From Nitrospiraceae bacterium UBA2166 (GTDB taxonomy: Bacteria; Nitrospirota; Nitrospiria; Nitrospirales; UBA2166), in NCBI GenBank assembly GCA_002328825.1, contig DCWI01000118.1:1-38791 (forward strand): 38,791 bases of DNA, given 5' to 3'. This document shows, piece after piece, positions 24,163-33,162 of this stretch (the first letter of the stretch is position 1; each line of letters begins with the position of its first letter). Below the pieces are notes generated by a model. That model was not told the DNA's origin, made no database searches, and worked only from the letters and a program-made list of their open reading frames with translations. A program made the translations under genes and the position numbers.

Positions 24163-24423
24163 GTGGAACCAGCAACAATTATCATTGCAGCAACGGCCGT
24201 TTCTATTGGTCTTATCCTCGGGGCCGCCGGGCTTGGATCTGCTATTGGGTGGGGGCTGATTACTGCAAAAGCTCTCGAAGGAATTGCACGACAACCTGAA
24301 ATGCGGCCACAACTTCTCTTTAACATGTTTATTTTTGCGGGACTCATGGAGTCATTTCCGTTTATTGTTATGGCTTTTGCTCTTTGGTTTCTTTTCGCCA
24401 ATCCGTTTATACCGCTTTTGTAA
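24163..24423 (+). CDS. atpE: ATP synthase subunit c
   Basis: This is the 86-residue rotor-ring subunit, two helices joined by the polar loop ARQPE (RQPE at 43-46). The ion-binding Glu is in FAGLMESFPFIVM (E63). The residue matching the helix-1 Gln of Na+-type c subunits appears to be Trp (GSAIGWG), so proton coupling is expected although a Ser follows the Glu. The GTG at 24163 has a strong AAGGAGGG (24149-24156). Confidence 0.96.
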   Translation: MEPATIIIAATAVSIGLILGAAGLGSAIGWGLITAKALEGIARQPEMRPQLLFNMFIFAGLMESFPFIVMAFALWFLFANPFIPLL

Positions 24424-24487
24424 TTGGGGGATTGATCACCATCAATGTCATAGGAAACGCTAATTACACGAAAAGGCGAGGATAATT

Positions 24488-24973
24488 GTGGAACTGAACT
24501 GGACTCTTTTTGGGCAATGGATAACCTTTTTTCTGCTCCTTTTCCTGTTGACAAAATTTCTCTACACCCCTCTAAGCAAGGTGATGCAGAGTCGAACAGC
24601 AAAAATTCAAGAGGGTTTGGATGCTGCTGAGAAGGCTCGTCACGATCTGGCAGAAGCTAAAGCATTTTATGAAACTCAACAGGTGACGGCCAAAACAGAA
24701 GCCCAAGAGATCATCAAAAATGCCCAACAGCGGGCTGTAGCGTTGAAAGAAGAAATTGTTTCCCAGGCCAAAGAAGAATCCAACCGTGTTGTCCAGAAGG
24801 CGCGCGAGGATGTTCAGCTTGAATGGGAAAAAGCTCGGATGGAACTTAAGAGAGAAATGGCAGACATCATTTTTATCGCCACTGGAAAGATTATTGGAGA
24901 AGTCATCGACCGAGATCGGCATATGGCTCTTGTTACGGATGTGGTGAAAAATGTAAAGGCCAACGGTGTCTGA
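24488..24973 (+). CDS. atpF: ATP synthase subunit b
   Basis: This peripheral-stalk subunit has 161 residues starting from GTG 24488. One N-terminal membrane helix (LFGQWITFFLLLFLLTKFLY) is followed by a long, highly charged coiled coil (residues about 35-130), the standard layout. Only one b gene is present, with no b' copy, so the stalk is expected to be a homodimer. Its end overlaps atpH by 8 bases. Confidence 0.95.
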   Translation: MELNWTLFGQWITFFLLLFLLTKFLYTPLSKVMQSRTAKIQEGLDAAEKARHDLAEAKAFYETQQVTAKTEAQEIIKNAQQRAVALKEEIVSQAKEESNRVVQKAREDVQLEWEKARMELKREMADIIFIATGKIIGEVIDRDRHMALVTDVVKNVKANGV

Positions 24974-25511
24974 CAATAGAATTACAAATCGATACGCTGA
25001 TGCCATTTATCAGCTTGCGAAAGAAAAAGGGGAAGAGTCTCTTTGGAATGAAGAATTGGGTAAGGCAATGGTTGTTCTTCATTCAACAAAGGTCGTTCAG
25101 ATTCTCTCGCATCCCAAACTAGATTTTTCAAAAAAATGGAATGTGCTTGAGTCGTTTTTTGGCGATGGCAGGGCTATTTCTCTTCGGAAACAAACGATCA
25201 ATCTCATGAAACTTCTTCTCCAGAATCATCGAATCTCTCTTGTTGCAGCAATCCTTGAAAGGTTTCAGTCTCTCTGGGAAAGAGATCAAGGAACGGTTTC
25301 TGTCCAATTGACTACGGCCGTTTCGCTGACACCTGAGGAACAAGGAACTATAAAAACAACATTGGAGGTAGCGTTAGGAAAGGCTGTTCGTTTAGACCAA
25401 AAGGTAGATCGCTCTATCTTGGGGGGAGCGATTATTCAGATTGAAGATCAGATGATCGATGGAAGTCTGCAAGAGAAAATAAGAATTATGCGAGAAGAGT
25501 TAGCAGCCTAA
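24966..25511 (+). CDS. atpH: ATP synthase subunit delta
   Basis: Delta links the peripheral stalk to the top of F1. The 181-residue protein starts at a GTG within the end of atpF. The N-terminal ITNRYADAIYQLAKEKGEE and C-terminal RSILGGAIIQIEDQMIDGSL are family signatures. The 8-base overlap indicates translational coupling with atpF. Length and order are normal. Confidence 0.94.
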   Translation: MSDNRITNRYADAIYQLAKEKGEESLWNEELGKAMVVLHSTKVVQILSHPKLDFSKKWNVLESFFGDGRAISLRKQTINLMKLLLQNHRISLVAAILERFQSLWERDQGTVSVQLTTAVSLTPEEQGTIKTTLEVALGKAVRLDQKVDRSILGGAIIQIEDQMIDGSLQEKIRIMREELAA

Positions 25512-25557
25512 AGAGCACCCAGCGTTATCAGAAACGACTAGGGAGAAGGGAATTTTC

Positions 25558-27066
25558 ATGTCCATCAAGACTTCAGAGATTAGCTCAATAATTAAGCAGC
25601 AGATTGAAAACCTGGATGTTCCTCTTCTTTCATCTGATACCGGGGTCATTATTGAAGTGGGGGATGGCATTGCCCGCATTTCAGGGCTTAAAGGAGTTAT
25701 GGCCAGTGAAATGTTGGAATTTCCTGGGGGAACCATGGGGATGGCACTCAACCTAGAAGAAGACAGTGTGGGGGCGGTCATCCTTGGAGCATACGAGCAT
25801 CTGAAAGAAGGTGATCAGGTTAAGACTACTGGGAAAATTATGGAGGTTCCTGTCGGGGATGCTCTTGTTGGTCGTGTGGTGAACGGAATAGGTCAACCCA
25901 TCGATGCGAAAGGGCCTATTCATGCTACTGCTCATAGTCCTGTAGAGAAGATCGCTCCAGGCGTGATTGCCAGGCAGTCGGTCAGTACTCCTCTCCAAAC
26001 TGGGATCAAAGCCATTGACACGATGATTCCAATAGGGAGAGGGCAGAGGGAGTTAATTATTGGGGATCGGCAAACAGGTAAAACTGCTATTGCTATTGAT
26101 ACTATCATCAACCAAAAAGGCAAGAACTGTATTTGTGTCTATGTTGGTGTTGGCCAAAAGGCATCGAGTGTTGCGCAAGTCGTGACAGTTTTACAGGAAC
26201 ATGGAGCGATGGAATATACGATTGTGGTTGCAGCCAATGCAAGTGACCCTGCCTCAATGCAATATATTGCGCCTTATGCTGGCTGTGCTATGGGAGAATA
26301 TTTTCGAGATAATGCGAAAGAGGCCCTGATCGTTTATGACGATCTGACCAAACATGCTTGGGCATATCGTCAGATCTCTCTACTACTGAGAAGACCTCCA
26401 GCTCGTGAGGCTTATCCTGGGGACGTCTTCTACCTTCATTCCAGGTTGTTAGAACGTGCTGCCCGTCTTAGTCCTGAATTGGGAGGGGGGTCGTTGACGG
26501 CGCTTCCCATTATTGAGACTCAGGCTGCTGACGTGTCTGCATATATTCCAACCAATGTTATTTCCATTACCGATGGACAGATCTATTTGGAAACGGATCT
26601 TTTTTACGCGGGGATTCGACCGGCTATTAACCCTGGGCTGTCAGTGTCACGTGTGGGAGGGGCAGCTCAAATTAAGGGAATGAAGCAGGTTGCCGGGAAA
26701 CTTCGTTTGACGTTAGCTCAGTTTCGGGAGTTAGCTGCTTTTGCTCAGTTTGCCTCAGACTTGGATAAAACAACCAAGTCTCAAATTGATGTGGGGATGC
26801 GGGTAACGGAGATTCTAAAGCAATCTCAATACAGCCCTATGGATGTAGAAAATCAAATTATGGTTGTGTTTGCTGTAATCAATGGGTTTATGGACGATGT
26901 TTCCGTTGAAAAAGTTGGTGACTTTGAAGCGGCCTTCCTCTCGTATATGAAGACGACACATCCTGATATCGGTCAAAAAATTTCCTCTGAAAAAGTCATT
27001 AGTGATGTAACTAGTGAAGCTCTGAAACAGGCATTGCAAAACTTTAAATCAACTTCATCATTTTAG
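25558..27066 (+). CDS. atpA: ATP synthase subunit alpha
   Basis: This is the 502-residue non-catalytic nucleotide-binding subunit of F1. The P-loop GDRQTGKT is at residues 169-176. Other marks are DTMIPIGRGQRELIIGDRQ, the YDDLTKHAWAYR region, and the signature PAINPGLSVSRVGGAAQ. It starts at ATG 25558, 46 bases after atpH. A ribosome-binding sequence, AGGGAGAAGG, lies upstream. Confidence 0.98.
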   Translation: MSIKTSEISSIIKQQIENLDVPLLSSDTGVIIEVGDGIARISGLKGVMASEMLEFPGGTMGMALNLEEDSVGAVILGAYEHLKEGDQVKTTGKIMEVPVGDALVGRVVNGIGQPIDAKGPIHATAHSPVEKIAPGVIARQSVSTPLQTGIKAIDTMIPIGRGQRELIIGDRQTGKTAIAIDTIINQKGKNCICVYVGVGQKASSVAQVVTVLQEHGAMEYTIVVAANASDPASMQYIAPYAGCAMGEYFRDNAKEALIVYDDLTKHAWAYRQISLLLRRPPAREAYPGDVFYLHSRLLERAARLSPELGGGSLTALPIIETQAADVSAYIPTNVISITDGQIYLETDLFYAGIRPAINPGLSVSRVGGAAQIKGMKQVAGKLRLTLAQFRELAAFAQFASDLDKTTKSQIDVGMRVTEILKQSQYSPMDVENQIMVVFAVINGFMDDVSVEKVGDFEAAFLSYMKTTHPDIGQKISSEKVISDVTSEALKQALQNFKSTSSF

Positions 27067-27074
27067 GACTAGTT

Positions 27075-27929
27075 ATGGCGACGGCGCGCGAAATTAAAAG
27101 ACGTATCAAAAGTATCAAGAATACTCAGCAGATTACTAAAGCTATGCAGATGGTTGCGGCGTCAAAAATGCGCCGAGCTCAAATTCAGGTTGTCGAAACA
27201 CGGCCGTATGCGGAAAAAATAAGGGCAGTTATCAGCCATCTTGCAGAACGACACCCAGAGTATCGGCATCCATTTATTGTTCCTAGGGATGTCAAGAGGG
27301 TTGGGTTGGTCGTTATTTCAAGCGATAAAGGTTTGTGTGGACCTTTAAATAGTAATCTTTTGCGGCAGGTCATTCATTTTGTGAGTGGGCAGTCTGTTTC
27401 CACAGATCTTATTACCTTGGGGAGAAAGGGAAGGGATTTTTTGAGACGAACTGGGCAAACTATTTTGGCAGAAGTTACGGGGATTGTGGATAAACCAAAG
27501 TTTATTGATGTAGTTCCTGCGGTTAAAGTAGCGATGGATGAGTTTCTTCACGGTAAGCTCGATCAAGTCTTTGTAGCCTACAATGAATTTATCAATACCA
27601 TGGTCCAGAAGCCTACGATTGCTCAAATTCTTCCTTGTCCGCTTCCGCCTGGTGTAGTAAGGAAGCAGAGTTGGGACTACATATATGAACCATCGAGTGA
27701 GAAAGTTTTGGATGGCCTTATGCCTAGGTATGTTGAATTTCTTGTTTATCAATCTCTGTTAGAAAACATTGCTAGTGAGCATAGTGCTAGGATGATTGCC
27801 ATGAAGAATGCTACTGATAATGCCAAGGATATCATTTTTGATCTTAATTTAACCTACAATAAAGCTAGGCAAGCTTCTATTACCACTGCAATATCAGAGA
27901 TTGCTGCTGGATCGGCGGCAGTGAGTTAA
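27075..27929 (+). CDS. atpG: ATP synthase subunit gamma
   Basis: Gamma is the central rotating shaft of F1. The 284-residue protein has the conserved ends: N-terminal REIKRRIKSIKNTQQITKAM with MVAASKMRRAQ, and C-terminal ASEHSARMIAMKNATDNAKD followed by NKARQASITTAISEIAAGSAA. It follows atpA by 8 bases. Confidence 0.97.
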   Translation: MATAREIKRRIKSIKNTQQITKAMQMVAASKMRRAQIQVVETRPYAEKIRAVISHLAERHPEYRHPFIVPRDVKRVGLVVISSDKGLCGPLNSNLLRQVIHFVSGQSVSTDLITLGRKGRDFLRRTGQTILAEVTGIVDKPKFIDVVPAVKVAMDEFLHGKLDQVFVAYNEFINTMVQKPTIAQILPCPLPPGVVRKQSWDYIYEPSSEKVLDGLMPRYVEFLVYQSLLENIASEHSARMIAMKNATDNAKDIIFDLNLTYNKARQASITTAISEIAAGSAAVS

Positions 27930-27976
27930 GATGTTTAGGTGTGAGTTGTGGCTCACGATAAAGTGGAGGATGTAGT

Positions 27977-29377
27977 GTGGCAACAGGAAAGATTGTTCAA
28001 ATAATTGGGCCTGTAGTAGATGTGGTTTTTTCTCCGGAAGAGCTCCCCTCTATCATGAATGCTTTGGAAGTTGATGGGGTTAATGGGGGGGAGAAAGTGG
28101 TGCTAGAAGTACAGCAGCATCTTGGCAATAATGGAGTCCGTACCATTGCTATGACGACCACCGATGGTTTGAAGCGGGAGATGAATGTACAAGACACAGG
28201 AGCTCCAATACGTGTCATGGTTGGGAAAGAGACATTGGGACGGATGATGGATGTTCTGGGGAGTCCTATCGACGGGAAAGGGAAGGTAGAAGGCAAGAAA
28301 TCCTACTCTATTCATCGACCAGCTCCAGCGTTTGACCAACTTGAGGCCGCTACTCAGGTTTTTGAAACAGGTATCAAAGTCATTGATCTCATTGCTCCAT
28401 TTGCAAAGGGCGGGAAAACAGGGCTTTTTGGTGGGGCAGGTGTTGGGAAAACGGTTTTGATTATGGAACTGATCAGAAATATTGCCAGTGAACACGGTGG
28501 ATTTTCAGTCTTTGCTGGAGTAGGAGAGCGAACTCGTGAGGGAAATGATCTGTATCAGGAAATGTCTGAATCTGGCGTGCTTGATAAAACGACGTTGGTA
28601 TATGGGCAGATGAATGAACCTCCTGGGGTACGTCTGCGAGTAGCTTTGACTGGGCTCACTATGGCTGAATATTTTAGAGACGAGGAGGGGAAAGACGTTC
28701 TTTTCTTCTTAGACAATATCTTTCGATTCACCATGTCGGGAGCCGAAGTTTCCGCGCTTCTCGGAAGAATGCCGTCCGCAGTGGGATACCAGCCTACATT
28801 GGCTGTTGAAATGGGACAGCTTCAGGAGAGAATTACCTCTACTAAGAAGGGATCCATTACTTCCGTGCAGGCGGTTTACGTTCCTGCGGATGATCTGACA
28901 GACCCTGCTCCTGCCACAACATTTGCCCATTTGGATGCCACCGTAGTTCTTTCACGGCAGATTGCTGAATTGGGAATCTATCCGGCAGTTGATCCGTTAG
29001 ATTCGACATCCAGAATTCTCGATCCAAGGGTTCTTGGGAAGGAGCACTACGATGTTACTCGTGGTGTACAGAAAATACTCCAACGGTATAAAGATCTCCA
29101 GGATATCATCGCCATTCTTGGAATGGATGAATTGAGTGAAGATGATAAATTGACCGTATCTCGAGCCAGAAAAATTCAGAAGTTCCTCTCTCAACCGTTC
29201 TTTGTAGCGGAAGTTTTTACCGGGGCTTCAGGGAAATATGTTTCGCTTGCAGATACGGTGAAAGGATTTAAAGGGATTATTGATGGAGAATATGACGCTC
29301 TTCCAGAACAGGCTTTTTATATGGTTGGGACGATTGATGAGGTAATTGCGAAGGCCAAAGAAATGGAAGCTGCGTGA
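27977..29377 (+). CDS. atpD: ATP synthase subunit beta
   Basis: This is the catalytic F1 subunit, 466 residues starting at GTG 27977. The P-loop GGAGVGKT is at 152-159, the catalytic Glu is in GVGERTREGND (E184), and the Walker B/DELSEED region reads GMDELSEDDKL. One local variation is FTMSGAEVSALLG where FTQAGSEVSALLG is common; it does not touch the catalytic residues. It follows atpG by 47 bases. Confidence 0.98.
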   Translation: MATGKIVQIIGPVVDVVFSPEELPSIMNALEVDGVNGGEKVVLEVQQHLGNNGVRTIAMTTTDGLKREMNVQDTGAPIRVMVGKETLGRMMDVLGSPIDGKGKVEGKKSYSIHRPAPAFDQLEAATQVFETGIKVIDLIAPFAKGGKTGLFGGAGVGKTVLIMELIRNIASEHGGFSVFAGVGERTREGNDLYQEMSESGVLDKTTLVYGQMNEPPGVRLRVALTGLTMAEYFRDEEGKDVLFFLDNIFRFTMSGAEVSALLGRMPSAVGYQPTLAVEMGQLQERITSTKKGSITSVQAVYVPADDLTDPAPATTFAHLDATVVLSRQIAELGIYPAVDPLDSTSRILDPRVLGKEHYDVTRGVQKILQRYKDLQDIIAILGMDELSEDDKLTVSRARKIQKFLSQPFFVAEVFTGASGKYVSLADTVKGFKGIIDGEYDALPEQAFYMVGTIDEVIAKAKEMEAA

Positions 29378-29380
29378 CAA

Positions 29381-29827
29381 ATGGCCACCATTAAACTAGA
29401 TATTGTAACTGCTGAAAAACTTGTTTTGTCTGATGAGGCAGACTTTGTGGTTGCTCCAGGGAGTATGGGAGAGCTTGGAATCTTTCCCAAACATGCTCCC
29501 CTGCTATCTACTTTGGAAGTTGGAGAGGTGAGGGTGACAAAAGCAGAGGAAGTGTATTCGTTTTTTATTAGCGGAGGGTTTATTGAGGTTCTTCCTGATC
29601 AGATCACAATTCTTGCCGATACGGCCGAGCGGGCGGAAGATATTGATGAAGCCAGGGCAAACGAAGCCCGTGATAGGGCCGAATCCTTGATGGGTCAACA
29701 AGGAGATAGTATCGATCTTTCTCAGGCGGAAGCTTCTTTGAAGCGCGCTGCTATCCGCCTAAAAGTTATGCAAAAAAGGCGTATGTCGCGTAGCGGTGGA
29801 TCTGTTGGCACTTCGCTTGATGGTTGA
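29381..29827 (+). CDS. atpC: ATP synthase subunit epsilon
   Basis: Epsilon forms part of the rotor foot and can inhibit ATP hydrolysis. The 148-residue protein has the N-terminal beta-sandwich (LDIVTAEKLVLSDEADFVVAPGSMGELGIFPKHAPLLS) and the C-terminal helical hairpin (about residues 85-130) with RAEDIDEARANEARDRAE. It has a short Ser/Gly-rich tail. Three bases separate it from atpD. No clear terminator is seen in the 200 bases that follow. Confidence 0.95.
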   Translation: MATIKLDIVTAEKLVLSDEADFVVAPGSMGELGIFPKHAPLLSTLEVGEVRVTKAEEVYSFFISGGFIEVLPDQITILADTAERAEDIDEARANEARDRAESLMGQQGDSIDLSQAEASLKRAAIRLKVMQKRRMSRSGGSVGTSLDG

Positions 29828-30027
29828 TCGCATGGTCAGCATGATATGGAAACACTTTTCTTCCTCATTCTTCTAAACGGCCGTCGCTATGTATGGTTGT
29901 GGTGAGGGTTTTTGACGGACGGATTTTTCAAGGAGGATTTACCCAAATAGGTGCTTTGGGGTTCTCCAAGGTTTATGGCCTTTCTCTGCGATTTCTTGCA
30001 AAGGAGGCGAAGTGCTTCCCCCTATTT

Positions 30028-30684
30028 TTAAGATTCCTTCCTGTTGATACACTCGACGATGCTTCCAAGCCCGAGGGGAGTTACGCGTTGTGTTCTAATG
30101 ACCTCTAGGGCTGTGCCATCTAGCACAGTTTGGAGGCCAAGGTTTGTACGAAATCCCAAGTGTCTGCATAACGGGGAAGCTAGTTTTTCCATTGAACCAA
30201 TAAATTGGTTTCCGTTGCTAAAGTGGTTGAGGAATACGATTCGGCCGCCTGGGCGGCAAACTCGAACCATTTCTTGAATAACAGTTTTGTGATCTGGGAC
30301 TGCAGTGAGAACATATGCGGCCATGACTGCGTCAAAGCTGTTATTTGCGAACTTCATGTCTGCTGCATCCATATTTGCGAGGGTCACATGAGTGAGGGCA
30401 TGCCTCTTAACTCTCATATGACTGTGTTCTAGCATCTCATTGCTCACATCAATAGCAGTGATCGCGCAATCTTTCCGGTAATGTAAGAGTGAGATGCCTG
30501 TCCCAATTCCAACTTCGAGAATATGTTCGTTGCTTTGTGCGTCGAGCCATTCCACTGCAATTAGACGAGGTCTATTGAAAAGCTTTCCGAAGGTGCGGTC
30601 GTAGAGATGTGCATATCTGGAATACGCACGCTCGACTTGCGTAATGTCAAGATAAGGGGTTTGAGGTGACAAATTTGCTGCCAA
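30028..30684 (-). CDS. Class I SAM-dependent methyltransferase, PmtA-like
   Basis: On the minus strand, 218 residues from a TTG at 30684 with no obvious ribosome-binding site, so the start is uncertain. SAM motif I is ILEVGIGTGISL (residues 55-66), followed by AIDVSNEMLEHS, MDAADMKFANNSFDAVMAAYVL and VCRPGGRIVFLNHF. The opening YSRYAHLYDRTFGKLFNRPR resembles bacterial phosphatidylethanolamine N-methyltransferases of the Rhodobacter PmtA type, which methylate phosphatidylethanolamine toward phosphatidylcholine. The UbiE-type quinone methylases are a close alternative, attractive because a polyprenyl synthase gene lies divergently next to it. The reading frame overlaps no other gene. Confidence 0.75.
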   Translation of the reverse strand: MAANLSPQTPYLDITQVERAYSRYAHLYDRTFGKLFNRPRLIAVEWLDAQSNEHILEVGIGTGISLLHYRKDCAITAIDVSNEMLEHSHMRVKRHALTHVTLANMDAADMKFANNSFDAVMAAYVLTAVPDHKTVIQEMVRVCRPGGRIVFLNHFSNGNQFIGSMEKLASPLCRHLGFRTNLGLQTVLDGTALEVIRTQRVTPLGLGSIVECINRKES

Positions 30685-30891
30685 GAATAGATTAGTCTGT
30701 CTTAAGTGCAGTTGTCAGATACGGCGACGCAATCTACCCAAGCGCAGACGAAAAGTCAACAATTTGTTTCGCCTCTACGGTGTTGGTATACCTACAAGAG
30801 GGCACGTCGTAAAGTTGTCTTGACAAATCATTACAGTGGTGCATACGATTCGCCAATGATAAGTGGTTCAAGGGTTAGCAGCCTAGAGAGC

Positions 30892-31863
30892 ATGGCTGAT
30901 GTATGGAATTGTTACCATCTGGATCTTGTGGAAGTCGAGAGTCAGATCCTTTCCAATATCGGTTCCGATGTACCTCTTATCAAGGAAATAGCAACGTTTG
31001 TTTTTCAAGGAAGGGGCAAGAGGATTCGGCCACTTCTGTTGCTGCTGTCTGCTCGTTTGTTCGGCAGGCAAGGTCATGAAGTATATGCCCTCGCCAGTTT
31101 TATCGAATACATTCATACTGCAACATTGTTGCACGATGATGTGGTTGATGATGCAGATTTTCGCCGTGGTAAAGAAGCTGTGCATAGGCTTTGGGGTGAT
31201 CACTCAAGCATTCTTGTTGGCGATTACCTTTATGCGACGGCAGTGCGTGCGATCGTTGATTTTCGTATTCATGAATTGAACGCCGTTATTGCGGACTCTG
31301 TCCAACGGATGACAGAGGGCGAAATCATGCAAAATTCGATCAATGGCCATCGAGGGATGTTGTCCCAAGCCGAATATATTCAAATGGTTGAGTGTAAAAC
31401 AGGTGCGTTGATTGCAGCAGCGTGTCAGATGGGCGCTATTCTTGCAGATGCTGATGTGTCGGGGCAGGAGGCGCTTTTTCAATTTGGGCTGTCGGTAGGA
31501 ACGGCATATCAGATTGTCGATGATACGCTTGATTACGTTGGTCAGGGAGAGCGATTAGGTAAAACACTTGGAAATGATATGAGGCAGGGAAAAGTTACTC
31601 TTCCTCTCCTTCATCTCCTGCATCATGTTGATGAAACACGACGGGCTGATATTCAGGCATTGCTTGAACAATTGCGTTTAGGCCAGGGCGATATTGGAAA
31701 TATTGTAGCGCTTATGAACGAGTATGGATCTGTCCAGCACTCAATGATGATTGCTCGCCAGTATATTGACAAAGCAAAATCAATACTCGGTAGCTTTGGT
31801 GAATCACCGGCTAAACAGGCGTTGTATGTTGCTGCAAATTATATGCTGGATCGTGATCACTGA
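30892..31863 (+). CDS. ispB: Long-chain polyprenyl diphosphate synthase (IspB-like)
   Basis: The frame is open from 30706, but the family usually begins near MADVWNCYHLDLVEVE, so the ATG at 30892 (323 residues) is chosen; 30856 is an alternative. The enzyme extends farnesyl diphosphate with isopentenyl units, typically for the quinone side chain. The first Asp-rich motif is LLHDDVVDDADFRRG (from residue 79), the second is AYQIVDDTLDY (D210, D211, D214), and GKRIRPLL binds diphosphate. Small residues before the first Asp motif favour long products. The product probably becomes the menaquinone or ubiquinone tail used by the cytochrome complex encoded downstream. Confidence 0.88.
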   Translation: MADVWNCYHLDLVEVESQILSNIGSDVPLIKEIATFVFQGRGKRIRPLLLLLSARLFGRQGHEVYALASFIEYIHTATLLHDDVVDDADFRRGKEAVHRLWGDHSSILVGDYLYATAVRAIVDFRIHELNAVIADSVQRMTEGEIMQNSINGHRGMLSQAEYIQMVECKTGALIAAACQMGAILADADVSGQEALFQFGLSVGTAYQIVDDTLDYVGQGERLGKTLGNDMRQGKVTLPLLHLLHHVDETRRADIQALLEQLRLGQGDIGNIVALMNEYGSVQHSMMIARQYIDKAKSILGSFGESPAKQALYVAANYMLDRDH

Positions 31864-31867
31864 AAAC

Positions 31868-31882
31868 GCCTAAAGGCTTTTT
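31868..31882 (+). terminator. Weak candidate terminator after the polyprenyl synthase gene
   Basis: GCC (31868-31870), a four-base loop and GGC (31875-31877) are followed by five T residues, and an A-run precedes the C next to the stem, so an AAAA/TTTT extension with one bulge is possible. It is a short stem and may not be functional. Confidence 0.3.
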
Positions 31883-31932
31883 ATTCTCTCATCTTGAGGC
31901 GTCTGATCTCATCTGTCTTTATGTCTTGGGCT

Positions 31933-32445
31933 TTAGCGTCTCTTTCTCGGTGTTCCCCCGTGTTTCGCTCTGCGCAATCGCTTGCGTTGCTGTGCCATGA
32001 ATAGGTATATGCCTCCCCCAAAGGTGATTAGTGCAGCAAAGGTGAGGAATGTGGGGGATTCCCATAGTGGTGTTGCTATGCCTGGGGAGCCAAAATTCAC
32101 TTCGACTGTGCGTTCATCTTTCACATTGTCTGGGTCAAACTTGATCTGGAGTGGTTGGGTTTGTGTCTTTGTTGAAACCTCGAACTTTCTTCCGATATCT
32201 TCATTGTGAAGATGAAGACGTATACTATAGAACCCAGAGGGTCCTGATGTTGCCTTCCCGAGAATGCCGCCTGCAGTATCCTTCACTACGACACTTTCCC
32301 CACTCTGGGCGGCTCCTTGGTTATCACGCACGTGCCCTGAAATCGTGAACCGATGGTCAATTTCGTGCAATGCATATGTCATGTTTGGTAATAGTATTAC
32401 GCAAATGGATATGGTGTATACTCGTAAGAGCATCTTGAATATCAT
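31933..32445 (-). CDS. Membrane-anchored carboxypeptidase-regulatory-like protein with HExDHRF and LHLH motifs, copy 1
   Basis: This minus-strand protein has 170 residues from the ATG at 32445. A signal peptide ends near TYA/L (residue 25). Next come HEIDHRF (27-33), a beta-sandwich of the carboxypeptidase-regulatory/CarboxypepD type (ISGHVRDNQGAAQSGESVVV, then PSGFYSIRLHLHNEDIG), and FDPDNVKDERTVEVNF. A C-terminal helix (133-150) is followed by a strongly basic tail (QQRKRLRRAKHGG), which fits a single-pass protein with the domain in the periplasm. The divergent neighbour is a clear paralog. Function is unknown. The adjacent cytochrome operon suggests a respiratory or assembly role, but this is only context. 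Confidence 0.72.
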   Translation of the reverse strand: MIFKMLLRVYTISICVILLPNMTYALHEIDHRFTISGHVRDNQGAAQSGESVVVKDTAGGILGKATSGPSGFYSIRLHLHNEDIGRKFEVSTKTQTQPLQIKFDPDNVKDERTVEVNFGSPGIATPLWESPTFLTFAALITFGGGIYLFMAQQRKRLRRAKHGGTPRKRR

Positions 32446-32499
32446 GTGTCCTCCCTCACCGCGTAGAGTTGCCTGATTGCTTTCTTACGCCTCCAGTCT

Positions 32500-32529
32500 T
32501 AATTAGGTAACTAGATTCCTATCTGTCAA
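32500..32529 (-). promoter_or_regulatory. Candidate promoter of the leftward His-motif gene
   Basis: Read on the minus strand, TTGACA (32529-32524) is followed after 18 bases by TAATTA (32505-32500), a weak -10. A TTGACA also occurs on the plus strand at 32543-32548 without a convincing -10, so the 117-base divergent gap may hold back-to-back promoters. Confidence 0.3.
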
Positions 32530-32562
32530 GGTGCTACCAATATTGACAAGTGAAGTCTCGTT

Positions 32563-33099
32563 ATGCAAGATGTGTGGTCGATCATGGGGAGACTTTTGTG
32601 CGCAAAATACTTGGCATGTGTGGTAGGCCTAGTTTTTGGTGCCTTGGGTGTGTTCGTTTATTCGGTAGAGGTATTTGCAACCCATGAAAACGATCATCGA
32701 TTCTTTGTTGAAGGGCATATCACAGATTCCAATGGGCATGGGATATCCAATGCCAAGGTGTTTGTTAGAGCGGAGGTCTTGGAGTCGGGGGTTACCGCAT
32801 TCTCTGATCAGTCAGGGGCCTATTCTGCTCTTCTCCATCTGCATGATGTGGACGCAGGAAAGGCCATTACTGTTGTAGCGTTTGGAATGACTGAGCATAT
32901 TACGGCTGATTTCGATCCGCAGGACAAGGAGACTGAGCGAAAGGCAATTGTAAATTTCGTACATGCTGTTTCTTCCGCCAAGGACTCCAATCCTGCATTC
33001 GCTAGCAGGGCATATTTGATTTGGGGAATTGTTGTTCTCGTCATTGGGATTTTGTTTGGTGTGGTCTCGCGAAAATTGGCGCGTCGACGGAAAACATAA
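32563..33099 (+). CDS. Membrane-anchored carboxypeptidase-regulatory-like protein with HExDHRF and LHLH motifs, copy 2
   Basis: The 178-residue protein (ATG 32563; 32584 is possible) mirrors the gene at 31933-32445. A signal peptide ends near VFA/T, then HENDHRF (41-47), the beta-sandwich FVEGHITDSNGHGISNAKV and QSGAYSALLHLHDVDAG with LHLH at 91-94, FDPQDKETERKAIVNF, a C-terminal helix (151-168) and a basic tail KLARRRKT. Order and spacing of all motifs match copy 1. The proteins differ mainly in loops. It lies 63 bases upstream of the cytochrome c lipoprotein gene and may be the first gene of that operon. Metal or heme binding by the clustered histidines is a guess. Confidence 0.75.
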   Translation: MQDVWSIMGRLLCAKYLACVVGLVFGALGVFVYSVEVFATHENDHRFFVEGHITDSNGHGISNAKVFVRAEVLESGVTAFSDQSGAYSALLHLHDVDAGKAITVVAFGMTEHITADFDPQDKETERKAIVNFVHAVSSAKDSNPAFASRAYLIWGIVVLVIGILFGVVSRKLARRRKT

Positions 33100-33162
33100 T
33101 TGGTGTAGTTGTTTTGGTGTTCTGAGCAAATTCTTCATTCCTAGAGAGAGGTGGGTACTGTG

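Noticed and set aside
24163..24423. Na+-coupled c subunit, suggested by Ser after the essential Glu
   Set aside because: The helix-1 Gln required in Na+-type c subunits appears to be Trp, so proton coupling is more likely.
29893..30108. 71-codon open frame after atpC
   Set aside because: It runs into the minus-strand methyltransferase gene, has no family motif and no good ribosome-binding site.
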